36,662 nucleotides of DNA, taken from Paludibacteraceae bacterium (GTDB lineage: Bacteria > Bacteroidota > Bacteroidia > Bacteroidales > Paludibacteraceae). The stretch covers positions 1 to 36,662 of the forward strand of contig JAGBVI010000074.1 of assembly GCA_017630395.1 (NCBI GenBank). The letters run 5' to 3'. Positions 8,107 to 16,001 of the stretch are shown piece after piece; position 1 is the first letter of the stretch; each line of letters starts with the position of its first letter. The notes beneath the pieces were generated by a model, which did not search any database, was not told the origin of the DNA, and saw only the letters and a program-made list of their open reading frames with translations. The translations under genes and the position numbers were made by a program.

Positions 8107-9363
8107 ATGAAAAGGATAGAAAGAGAAAAATATCTGAATGATTTGATTTCATTGATGGGAAATGGTATGATAAAAGTCATAACAGGAATGCGTAGATGTG
8201 GTAAATCGTATCTTTTGTTTGAGATTTTTTCATCATACTTGGAGAGCAATGGGGTGGCATCTGATCATATTATCAAGATTGATTTGGAAGATTACAAGAA
8301 CAAGTCTCTAAGAAATCCTGATAACATTTATAATTATGTGGAGAGCAGCATCACAGACAATGATACTTATTACATTCTTCTTGACGAAGTGCAAATGCTT
8401 GATGACTTTGTTGATGTTCTGAATGGATTCCTAAAAAAACAAAATGTGGATGTTTATGTGACAGGGAGCAATGCAAAGTTTTTGTCTAAGGATGTTATTA
8501 CAGAATTTAGAGGAAGAGGTTTTGAGGTGCGAGTATATCCGCTAAGTTTTAGCGAATATATGTCTGTGTATCAAGGCTCGTTGCAGTCCGGTATCAATGA
8601 GTACATGTTGTATTGAGGTCTTCCTCAAATCTTGTCATATAATACAGAAGAGCATAAGGCTTTATTCTTAAAGTCTTTGTTTGCAGAGACTTATATAAAA
8701 GATATAAAAGAACGTTACAACATAAAAAAGGATGACGATTTGGAAGAGTTGATAAACATAGTCGCTTCCGGAATAGGAACACTGACAAATCCGAATAAAT
8801 TATCCAATACATTCAAGAGTGAAAAGAGATCTTCTATATCGTATGATACGGTAAAGGATTACATAGAATACTTATGCGATTTTTTTATCGTTGAAAAGAC
8901 AGAACGCTACGATGTGAAAGGGAAGAACTATATCAATTCTCTTCATAAGTATTATTTCATGGATTTAGGGTTGCGCAATGCACGTCTAAACTTCAGGCAG
9001 TTTGAAAAGACACATTTGCTCGAAAATCTTATTTACAATGAGTTGAGAATGCGCGGATACAACATAGATGTCGGCGTAGTACCTTCTGTAATAAGGAACA
9101 AAGACGGAAACCAGCAGCGTGCCAATTATGAAATAGATTTTGTGTGCAATGCAGGCAGCAGACGCTATTATATACAATCGGCATATCGCATGGAGAGTGA
9201 TGATAAAATTAAGCAAGAAAAAACATCTCTGTTAAAAGTTGACGATTCATTTAAAAAGATTATCGTTGTTGGAGATGAGATGCCAATCACAAGAGATGAT
9301 AACGGTATTACGATAATTAATATTTATGATTTCTTATTGAAATCTAACTCTTTAGAATTGTAG
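8107..9363 (+). pseudogene. AAA_14/DUF4143 ATPase, interrupted by an in-frame TGA at codon 170
   Basis: Read through one TGA (8614-8616), this is a 418-codon gene of the AAA_14 plus DUF4143 family. It has Walker A GMRRCGKS (27-34), Walker B YILLDE (89-94), the RGRGFEVRVYPLSFSEYM segment, and a DUF4143 region that starts YMLY-stop-GLPQIL. Family members normally have YGGLP here, so one substitution (GGA to TGA) explains the stop. There is no frameshift on either side, and the downstream half (TYIKDIKERY ... YEIDFV with a nuclease-like core) is well preserved. There is no ATG near the second half. Members of the family are abundant, poorly understood ATPases. The gene is enclosed by 93-bp direct repeats, which points to a mobile or duplicated cassette placed between hsdS and hsdR. 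A recent pseudogene, stop read-through or a sequencing error are all possible. Confidence 0.85.
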
Positions 9364-9696
9364 CACTCTGCGATTTTATTTTATGCAGTCGAAAAACCTG
9401 TCACACTGTGACAGGTTTTTCGATTAGGAGGCAAAGAATATCTGGCAGGGGGAAGTAGGTATTTGCAGAAAACTTGTAAAAACTTGAAGATTTTTAAAGA
9501 ATCTACAAGAATTTACCTATTTTTACAGAAAATAGTTTAAAAAGTGTAAGAAACGTGACAAGTGCAGATGATTCTACATTGGTTTCAATTCTTCAACAAG
9601 TTGTTGATTATTTTTAATCGCAGTTCTACATTCTCAGAATATGCGACAGTCAAGCAAGTAGAATTCAACACTTTTGAGTCGTAAATTTAATACATC
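9364..9696. other. Intergenic region between ATPase and hsdR
   Basis: These 333 bases hold the right copy of the 93-bp repeat (9386-9478). The remaining 218 bp are AT-rich, with no gene. No good TAnnTTTG promoter for hsdR was found, so how hsdR is transcribed is unclear. Confidence 0.6.
9386..9478 (+). repeat. 93-bp direct repeat, right copy, containing a perfect 35-nt palindrome
   Basis: Positions 9389-9423 form a perfect inverted repeat: a 17-bp arm TCGAAAAACCTGTCACA, one central base, then the complementary arm. It is followed by the same 50-odd bp of unique sequence as in the left copy. A transcript would fold into a very stable hairpin ending in GGTTTTTCGA, which could also act as a terminator for the ATPase gene. 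Confidence 0.9.
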
Positions 9697-12600
9697 ATGG
9701 AAACCAAAGAAAAAAACTTCGAAAACGATATAGAGGCCTACTTGCTATCTCACGGATATGCAAAGGGCAGCCAGCAGACCTATGACAAGGCAAGGGCTAT
9801 TGATATGCCTCTGCTTATATCATTCATACAAGCCACGCAGCCTAAGATGTGGCAGCGTTACTGCAATGTCTATGGCGAAAAGGCGGAGAAGCAGCTCTAC
9901 ACCATCTTTCAGCAAAATGTGGAGCAGAACGGATTGGTGCATGTGTTGCGTTATGGCGTGAAGGACAGAGGCATGGAGATACGGTTTGCCTACTTTGCGC
10001 CGGCCTCCAACCTCAACATAGATTTGGTGGAGCGTTACAAGGCAAATATCCTCACCTGCACACGTCAGTTCGCCTACTCTGCGCAGAACCATAACACCAT
10101 TGATGTGGTTCTGTCTCTGAATGGAATACCGGTGGTGGCTCTGGAGCTGAAGAACCAACTCACCGGTCAGTCGGTGGCAAATGCCCAACATCAGTATATG
10201 TATGACCGCGACGAGAAGGAGTTCTGTTTCCGCTTCAACAACCGTTTCCTTGTCTATTTTGCCGTCGATCTATATGAGGTGGCAATGACAACACAGTTGC
10301 AGGGCGAAAAGACCTTCTTCCTGCCATTCAATCAAGGCTCCAATGGAGCAGGAAATGTGGGCGATGGCGGCAATCCTAAGTGCGAAAACGGCTATATCAC
10401 CTCCTACCTTTGGGAGTATGTTCTTAGCAAAGATATGCTACTCTCTATCCTCCAAAGGTACATCAGTAAGCAGGTTACCGAGACAATTTCGCTCGAAAAA
10501 GGGAAAAAAGTGACCCGAAAGCAGACACGACTGATATTCCCCCGTTATCATCAGTTGGATGTGGTAGAAAAATTGGTGGCAGATACCAAGAGTAGCAAAG
10601 GGGGGAGAAACTATTTGTTGCAACACTCGGCGGGTTCCGGAAAATCCAATGAAATAGCCTGGTTGACCTATCGATTGGCATCGTTGCATAACGAAGAGGA
10701 TCAAGAGATGTTCCAATCCGTATTTGTTATCACAGACAGAAGAGTGTTGAACAAGCAGTTGCAAAACACCATTCTCGGGTTTGAACATTACGAAGGACAG
10801 ATAGCCACCGTTACAGACAAAGATAACTCCTCTGTTTTGAGGGATGCCATCAATGACAAGAAGCGCATTATAATCACCACTTTGCACCGGTTTTCTTTGA
10901 TTTATAAAGAGTTGGACAATCATAAAGGCAAGCAGTTTGCCATCATTGTGGATGAAGCGCACAGTAGTCAGTCCGGCAAGAGTGCAGAGAAGTTGAAAGC
11001 AGCTTTGGCAGATACAGAAGAAGCCCTGAAAGAGTGGGCAGAAATAGAGGGCAAAGCCGTTTGTGAATTTGAGCAAGACGAGTTGGACAAAATAGCCAAC
11101 CTACTGACCCAAGGAAAACATAAGAATCAGTATTACTATGCATTCACAGCCACACCCAAGCCCAAGACGTTGAGTACCTTTGGCGAGTGGCGAGATGGGA
11201 AGTATGATGCCTTTCATCACTACTCCATGCGACAAGCCATCGACGAGGGATTTATTTTGGATGTTTTGAAATACTACACCACCATAGAGACCTCCTACAA
11301 GATAGCCAAGAAGATAACGGAGAATCCGGAATTTGTGGAGCCACCAGCGACAAGGGCAGTAAAGGCCTTTCACGACAATCATGAGTTTGTGATTGAGCAG
11401 ATGGTAGCATTGATGGTTGAGAAAATCAGAGAGGTAACACTTCATAAGATGGGAGGTAGAGCCAAAGCTATGGTTGTATCACCATCGAGAGCCCATGCGG
11501 TTCGATTTTTCTTCGCCATGAAGGAGTATTGTGCGAAGCAGGGTTACAAGAGAGTGAAGCCAATGGTGGCGTTCTCCGGCACTGTATTGTATAACGGACA
11601 GGAGTTCACAGAGCCACAGCTAAACAGTACAGAAGATTTAAAAATATCTGAGAGCTCACTGCCCATGTACTTTGCATCAGACCTATTCAATGTGTTGATT
11701 GTAGCCGACAAGTATCAAACAGGTTTTGATGAGCCACTGTTGCACACGATGTTTATAGCAAAACCCTTGAAGGGAGTGAAGGCAGTGCAGACACTCTCTC
11801 GCCTCAATAGAAGCTGCCAAGGCAAAGTGGACACCTATGTGCTCGATTTCTCGAATACTGCCGAGTCAATAAAGGATTCGTTCCAGCCATTCTATGAGGA
11901 GACATGGCTTGGAGATGATATAGATGTGAACATAGTTTATAAGTACCTGAACGAGCTAAAAGCGTACCATTTATGGAGCAACGATTTGGAGACGAAGGTT
12001 TTTGATACGTACACCACAACGCAAGAGATGGGTAAATTGACGGCACTGTACCTGCCGGTGTTGGCAGAATACGAGAAGTTGGAAATAGAAGAAAAGTTCA
12101 AGGTAAGACACTTAGTAAGAGTATTTAATCGTTTCTATTCCTATATGGCTCAGATTGTTCGCACATTTGATGTAGAACTCTACAAGACCTATATATTTAC
12201 CGAGATACTCTATAAGTTGATTCCTAAGACGCCGCACGAAACGGTGGATTTGACAGGAAAGTTGTCATTAGAGCATCATAAGTTTACCGAGGGGTTCTCG
12301 GGTTCTATTGTGCTTGCACCCACAGCAGAAGATAAGACTTTGGAGAGTGAGAAGGGAGGCTCCGGCAGTGTACCTACGGAGAAAAAAGATTTGCTTAGCA
12401 ACATTATTGAAAAGATTAACTTAATGTATCAGGGCAACTTCACCGAGGCCGACAGGGTAATCATTGAAACCATATATGATGCCATACAAAAGGAGAATAA
12501 GAAGCTTTCCAAGCAAGTGAAGAACTCGGATGTCAATATGTTCGCTCAAAACATCTTTCCTAAGATCTTTGAAAAGATAGCGCAGGAATGTTATGTTCAA

Positions 12601-12714
12601 CACATGGATTCTTTTGCAAAACTATTTGAAGAACCATCTTTCTATAAACGCGTAATGGAAGAGATGGGGAAGGGCATGTATTATAGGATAAAGGAAGAAT
12701 CAGGAGAGGAATAG
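9697..12714 (+). CDS. hsdR: Type I restriction endonuclease subunit HsdR
   Basis: This 1005-aa protein is the motor and nuclease subunit that translocates and cuts unmethylated DNA. The N-terminal nuclease core shows Asp136 (NTIDVVL) and Glu150-x-Lys152 (ALELKNQ), the D...ExK pattern. The helicase motor follows, with Walker A GSGKS (313-317), the TTLHRF motif near 395-399, DEAH (419-422) and FTATPKP (483-489). A second RecA-like half has YQTGFDEP and QTLSRLNRS. The length is normal for the family. All key residues are present, so the enzyme looks intact. It is separated from hsdS by the ATPase cassette and 1.8 kb, and shares the higher GC of hsdM. A secreted-protein gene begins 10 bp after its stop. 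Confidence 0.96.
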   Translation: METKEKNFENDIEAYLLSHGYAKGSQQTYDKARAIDMPLLISFIQATQPKMWQRYCNVYGEKAEKQLYTIFQQNVEQNGLVHVLRYGVKDRGMEIRFAYFAPASNLNIDLVERYKANILTCTRQFAYSAQNHNTIDVVLSLNGIPVVALELKNQLTGQSVANAQHQYMYDRDEKEFCFRFNNRFLVYFAVDLYEVAMTTQLQGEKTFFLPFNQGSNGAGNVGDGGNPKCENGYITSYLWEYVLSKDMLLSILQRYISKQVTETISLEKGKKVTRKQTRLIFPRYHQLDVVEKLVADTKSSKGGRNYLLQHSAGSGKSNEIAWLTYRLASLHNEEDQEMFQSVFVITDRRVLNKQLQNTILGFEHYEGQIATVTDKDNSSVLRDAINDKKRIIITTLHRFSLIYKELDNHKGKQFAIIVDEAHSSQSGKSAEKLKAALADTEEALKEWAEIEGKAVCEFEQDELDKIANLLTQGKHKNQYYYAFTATPKPKTLSTFGEWRDGKYDAFHHYSMRQAIDEGFILDVLKYYTTIETSYKIAKKITENPEFVEPPATRAVKAFHDNHEFVIEQMVALMVEKIREVTLHKMGGRAKAMVVSPSRAHAVRFFFAMKEYCAKQGYKRVKPMVAFSGTVLYNGQEFTEPQLNSTEDLKISESSLPMYFASDLFNVLIVADKYQTGFDEPLLHTMFIAKPLKGVKAVQTLSRLNRSCQGKVDTYVLDFSNTAESIKDSFQPFYEETWLGDDIDVNIVYKYLNELKAYHLWSNDLETKVFDTYTTTQEMGKLTALYLPVLAEYEKLEIEEKFKVRHLVRVFNRFYSYMAQIVRTFDVELYKTYIFTEILYKLIPKTPHETVDLTGKLSLEHHKFTEGFSGSIVLAPTAEDKTLESEKGGSGSVPTEKKDLLSNIIEKINLMYQGNFTEADRVIIETIYDAIQKENKKLSKQVKNSDVNMFAQNIFPKIFEKIAQECYVQHMDSFAKLFEEPSFYKRVMEEMGKGMYYRIKEESGEE

Positions 12715-12724
12715 GAGGGAAGAG

Positions 12725-14938
12725 ATGAAGAGAATTTGGATTGCATATATATGTTTGCTCGGAAGTTTAATCCATCCGCTGCAGATTGAGGCTGAAGAAG
12801 AGTTTGGAACTCCACTTTTACCTCCAAAAACAAAAAGAGCAGAACTTACAGAAGGCATTTGGCAAGATTATGTCAAAACAAAGCCGGAAGGATATGTAGA
12901 AGTTGGAGATACGATTTTTATTTACGATGAAGAGGCGTTTGCTTGGTTGTCTGCAAAGTGGCCTAATGGAGGTTTTGAAGGAAAATTCATAACATTAAAG
13001 ACTGATTTAGATTTAAGTGGAAAAGAGTTTTTTCCGTTAGCCAATGGACCTGCAGCCACTTTTCGCGGTGTATTTGATGGGAATATGCATACAATTAAGG
13101 GATTAACGATATCGGCAGAAGTTATTGACCGAATGAATAGTTATATAATAGCTTTATTTGGATATAATAGTGGAATAATAAAAAATTTAATCATAGAGGA
13201 TTATTACATTTACAGCAATGGAATGTGGTGTGCTGTTTTAGTAGGTATTAATCATGGTCTTGTAGAGAATTGCCATACAGATGGAATTATATGTAATTTT
13301 GGGAATTACTCATCAGGGATGGTCGGGCATGGATATTCATCAGAAATTAAAAATTGTACTACTTCAGGAAAAATTTCAGTGATAAAAAGAACTCCTTCAA
13401 TAGGATGGCAATGGGCAGCAGGATTTGCATCATACGGAGGCGTTAAAATTCAGAATAGTGCTAATTTTGCACGTATATATGGAGTAGGGAGAGGTGCAGG
13501 AATTTCCATTCATGGTTTATATACGGTTAATTGTGCCAATTATGGATATGTAACAGGAGAAAATGTTGGAGGCATTCAAGTTGAAACTCAAGAAAAATTT
13601 TACATAATCAATTGTTTTAATACAGGGAAAGTATCTGACTATGGTATTGTTGGGAATGGATTTAGACCAGGGTCTGTTTTTAATGTTTACAATGTTGGTA
13701 GTGAGTTATTTAACACTGTAAAGCGTCATACATTTCAGAATATATTTTGGAAAGGAATTGAGTCTACGTTTACTTATAATAAGGAAATAGGTTACTCCTC
13801 TTTTGAAGGTAAAGAGGAAAGCTGTAAGTTGGATAATTATGTTTTTTTGAATCTAAACGAGGAGGGAGATTCTGTATTTACAAATAATCTTATTGATGCT
13901 CTTAATGGTTGGTGCGAAAGAAATTCTGGATATTATACATGTTCTGATACAATAGATGAAAATATAGATTATACAGTACCATTGGCAAGGTGGATTCCCG
14001 ATACAAAATTGTTAAATAATGGTTATCCACTTATAAAAGGAGTTCCTTATCGTAAAGCTATTCCAAGAATTGTTACAAAAGATACGACAATAACAATCTG
14101 TGCGGGAGTAGAATATGGTGATCGAGTATATACAAATGAAGATCACGAGACGGTACAACAATTGAGGGTTGGGGATGTTATTTACCAAAAGGCAAAACTA
14201 TTAGTAAAATCTCCTTCTTTTGACAAAATAGGTTTTAATGGTCCTAAATTTTTATGTAAAGGACAGACTTTTGACTTTAATGCGCATGGAGGCGAAAGTT
14301 ATCAGTGGGTTGTTAATGATAGAGTACATTCTAATTCTGCTTATTGTGGAATAAATCCATCGATCTATCCATGTGCTCTGATTGAATTGGAAGTTATGAA
14401 AGATGGATGTCCACATACTATTTATGATACAATTCCTGTAGAAGTGGATACTTTTCTTGTTGAAATGAAAGGATGGGGTGATGTAATCGCTATTAATAAT
14501 AAAGATTCTTTGTGTCTCGCTTATCAATGGTATAGAGATGGAGAAATTTTAAAGGGTGAGGTGGGACAATATTACTATGAGGCTGGAGGTTTAACTCCGG
14601 GAAAATATACTGCTAAAATATTTTTGTCAGATAGTACTATGATTAATACTTGTCCATTGCAAGTTGAAGGGTTGGAAAAAACAAAATCTGCCGAAGTGTC
14701 TGTGAGAAGTTATCCGATTCCTGCATGTGCGGAAGAAGTGTTATCTGTAGAAGTGCAGAATGTTGATGATTTTTCATCTGGGACTTTGTTTATTTACGAT
14801 GAAAAAGGAAGACTTTTTTATAAAGAAGATAAGGTAAGAAAAATAAACAATTTTAAACTTCCAGAAGGTTGTTTTATTGTAGTTTTCAAACAAGGAGAAG
14901 TGGAAACTCGAGGTCATAAAATAATCGTCAAAAAGTAG
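12725..14938 (+). CDS. Secreted beta-helix-like (GLUG-type) protein with T9SS sorting domain
   Basis: This 737-aa protein has an N-terminal signal peptide (about 1-23). A long region of short, Gly- and Asn-rich repeats follows (IIKNLIIEDYYI, GLVENCHTDGII, SEIKNCTTSGKI), of the kind seen in GLUG/right-handed beta-helix surface proteins. The last ~75 residues (SYPIPACAEEVLSVEV ... LFIYDEKGRLFY ... LPEGCFIVVFKQG ... HKIIVKK) fit the type A T9SS sorting domain, so it should be exported and attached to the surface. A GGAGGGA ribosome-binding site lies just before ATG 12725. The gene starts 10 bp after hsdR but is clearly more AT-rich, so it probably belongs to the host chromosome or a separate transfer event. 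The ligand or role is unknown. Confidence 0.8.
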   Translation: MKRIWIAYICLLGSLIHPLQIEAEEEFGTPLLPPKTKRAELTEGIWQDYVKTKPEGYVEVGDTIFIYDEEAFAWLSAKWPNGGFEGKFITLKTDLDLSGKEFFPLANGPAATFRGVFDGNMHTIKGLTISAEVIDRMNSYIIALFGYNSGIIKNLIIEDYYIYSNGMWCAVLVGINHGLVENCHTDGIICNFGNYSSGMVGHGYSSEIKNCTTSGKISVIKRTPSIGWQWAAGFASYGGVKIQNSANFARIYGVGRGAGISIHGLYTVNCANYGYVTGENVGGIQVETQEKFYIINCFNTGKVSDYGIVGNGFRPGSVFNVYNVGSELFNTVKRHTFQNIFWKGIESTFTYNKEIGYSSFEGKEESCKLDNYVFLNLNEEGDSVFTNNLIDALNGWCERNSGYYTCSDTIDENIDYTVPLARWIPDTKLLNNGYPLIKGVPYRKAIPRIVTKDTTITICAGVEYGDRVYTNEDHETVQQLRVGDVIYQKAKLLVKSPSFDKIGFNGPKFLCKGQTFDFNAHGGESYQWVVNDRVHSNSAYCGINPSIYPCALIELEVMKDGCPHTIYDTIPVEVDTFLVEMKGWGDVIAINNKDSLCLAYQWYRDGEILKGEVGQYYYEAGGLTPGKYTAKIFLSDSTMINTCPLQVEGLEKTKSAEVSVRSYPIPACAEEVLSVEVQNVDDFSSGTLFIYDEKGRLFYKEDKVRKINNFKLPEGCFIVVFKQGEVETRGHKIIVKK

Positions 14939-15020
14939 TTAAAGGTAAAAGAATAAGTTTTTGTTGAAAACTTGGACTTTTAAAATATCTTAAGGAAGTT
15001 AAAATAAAGAATTAATTTAT

Positions 15021-15028
15021 TATTTTTG
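15021..15028 (+). promoter_or_regulatory. Putative -7 box for rubrerythrin
   Basis: TATTTTTG fits TAnnTTTG and lies 70 bp before the start codon, in an AT-rich intergenic region. No clear TTTG box sits 19-20 nt upstream. Confidence 0.4.
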
Positions 15029-15098
15029 TCATAAAGTAAGGAAAACAGAAAACAATTAACTAAAGAATTGTGTTATAACATTATAAATTTAAATAATT

Positions 15099-15677
15099 AT
15101 GGCTAAAAGTGTTAAAGGAACTCAAACAGAAAAGAATCTGTTGACATCGTTTGCTGGAGAATCTCAAGCGAGAATGCGTTACACTTATTTTGCAAGTGTA
15201 GCAAAAAAAGAGGGGTATGAACAAATTTCTGCTATTTTCATGGAGACTGCAGATCAAGAGAAAGAACATGCTAAAAGAATGTTTAAATGGTTGGAAGGTG
15301 GACCGGTTGAGATTACCGCAAAATATCCGGCAGGAATTATAGGGACTACTTTAGAAAACTTGAAGGCTGCTGCTGAAGGTGAAAAAGAAGAGTGGACTAT
15401 GGATTATCCGCATTTTGCTGATGTTGCAGAGCAAGAAGGTTTTGATGCTATTGCTGCTATGTACAGAAATATCGCTATTGCTGAAAAAGGTCATGAAGAG
15501 AGATATCGTGCTTTGTTAAACAATATCGAAAATGGAACTGTTTTCAAAAAATCGGAAGAGGTAATCTGGCAATGTAGAAATTGCGGTTACATCCACACCG
15601 GAACAGAAGCTCCTAAAGAGTGTCCGGCTTGTGCGCATGCTCAAGCTCACTTCGAAGTGAAGAAAAATAACTATTAA
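15099..15677 (+). CDS. rbr: Rubrerythrin
   Basis: This 192-aa non-haem di-iron protein reduces hydrogen peroxide in anaerobes. The four-helix domain carries the iron ligands Glu21 ([10 protein letters not shown]), Glu54-x-x-His57 (DQEKEH), Glu in GEKEEW (about 94-98), and Glu129-x-x-His132 (AEKGHEERY). The C-terminal rubredoxin-like domain has C159-x-x-C162 and C175-x-x-C178, which bind a single iron. The length and domain order are those of classical rubrerythrin. It is a single-gene unit with a good terminator 46 bp downstream. Its presence fits an anaerobic or microaerobic lifestyle. Confidence 0.97.
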   Translation: MAKSVKGTQTEKNLLTSFAGESQARMRYTYFASVAKKEGYEQISAIFMETADQEKEHAKRMFKWLEGGPVEITAKYPAGIIGTTLENLKAAAEGEKEEWTMDYPHFADVAEQEGFDAIAAMYRNIAIAEKGHEERYRALLNNIENGTVFKKSEEVIWQCRNCGYIHTGTEAPKECPACAHAQAHFEVKKNNY

Positions 15678-15722
15678 TAGGCTTTCTCGAATTTTATTTG
15701 AGACCTTTTAAAAGAATTTAGA

Positions 15723-15766
15723 ACCTATTTAGGCTAATCAGAAATGATGCCTGAATAGGTTTTTTT
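15723..15766 (+). terminator. Intrinsic terminator of rubrerythrin
   Basis: ACCTATTTAGGC (15723-15734) pairs with GCCTGAATAGGT (15749-15760), giving a 12-bp stem with one G-T pair, followed by six Ts. Confidence 0.9.
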
Positions 15767-15903
15767 ATCTCCTGAAATTTTGCTCTAACCATCCGAATTT
15801 GATATAAAATAGCAACTTGATTATTGGATTGCAAGTCGTTTGTTTTTTTGCCCCGTTGGTCTCTATTTTAATGGTAAGTCAAACTTATTTCAGTAGCGCT
15901 TTT

Positions 15904-15963
15904 ATTAGTAATAACCCTATTAGTAATAATGTTATTAGTAATAATGTTGTTAGTAATAATAAT
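15904..15963 (+). repeat. 15-bp tandem repeat (four units) just upstream of a promoter
   Basis: The units are ATTAGTAATAACCCT, ATTAGTAATAATGTT, ATTAGTAATAATGTT and GTTAGTAATAATAAT, at 15904-15963. They share the core TTAGTAATAA. The last unit runs up to the -7 box at 15970 and covers the place of the -33 box. The array could bind a regulator several times, or change length by slippage. Confidence 0.9.
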
Positions 15964-15977
15964 ATTTCATATATTTG
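15947..15977 (+). promoter_or_regulatory. Promoter of the ATPase_2 gene
   Basis: TATATTTG at 15970-15977 is an exact -7 box. TTG at 15947-15949, within the tandem repeat, is a plausible -33 element at 20 nt spacing. Transcription would start about 20 nt before ATG 16002. Confidence 0.65.
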
Positions 15978-16001
15978 CATTCAACTTAACACTAAAAGAG
16001 C

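Noticed and set aside
8107-9363. Reading UGA as glycine (an alternative genetic code)
   Set aside because: TGA ends hsdM, fic and the 2197-3759 lipoprotein at the expected places, so the code is standard and the TGA in the ATPase is local.
8632-9363. The second half of the ATPase as an independent gene starting at TTG 8632
   Set aside because: There is no ribosome-binding site, and the frame is continuous with the first half across a single stop. It is the C-terminal part of one gene.
7968-9423. The palindromes as a CRISPR array
   Set aside because: There are only three units, unevenly spaced, with a gene between them, no spacer pattern and no cas genes.
9389-9423. The palindrome as a CRP-type binding site
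   Set aside because: CRP sites read TGTGA-N6-TCACA. Here the half sites are in the reverse order (TCACA, one base, TGTGA), and the arms extend much further.
10438-11076. A 212-codon minus-strand frame opposite hsdR
   Set aside because: It lies opposite the Walker A and DEAH motifs of HsdR and is a coding-strand shadow.
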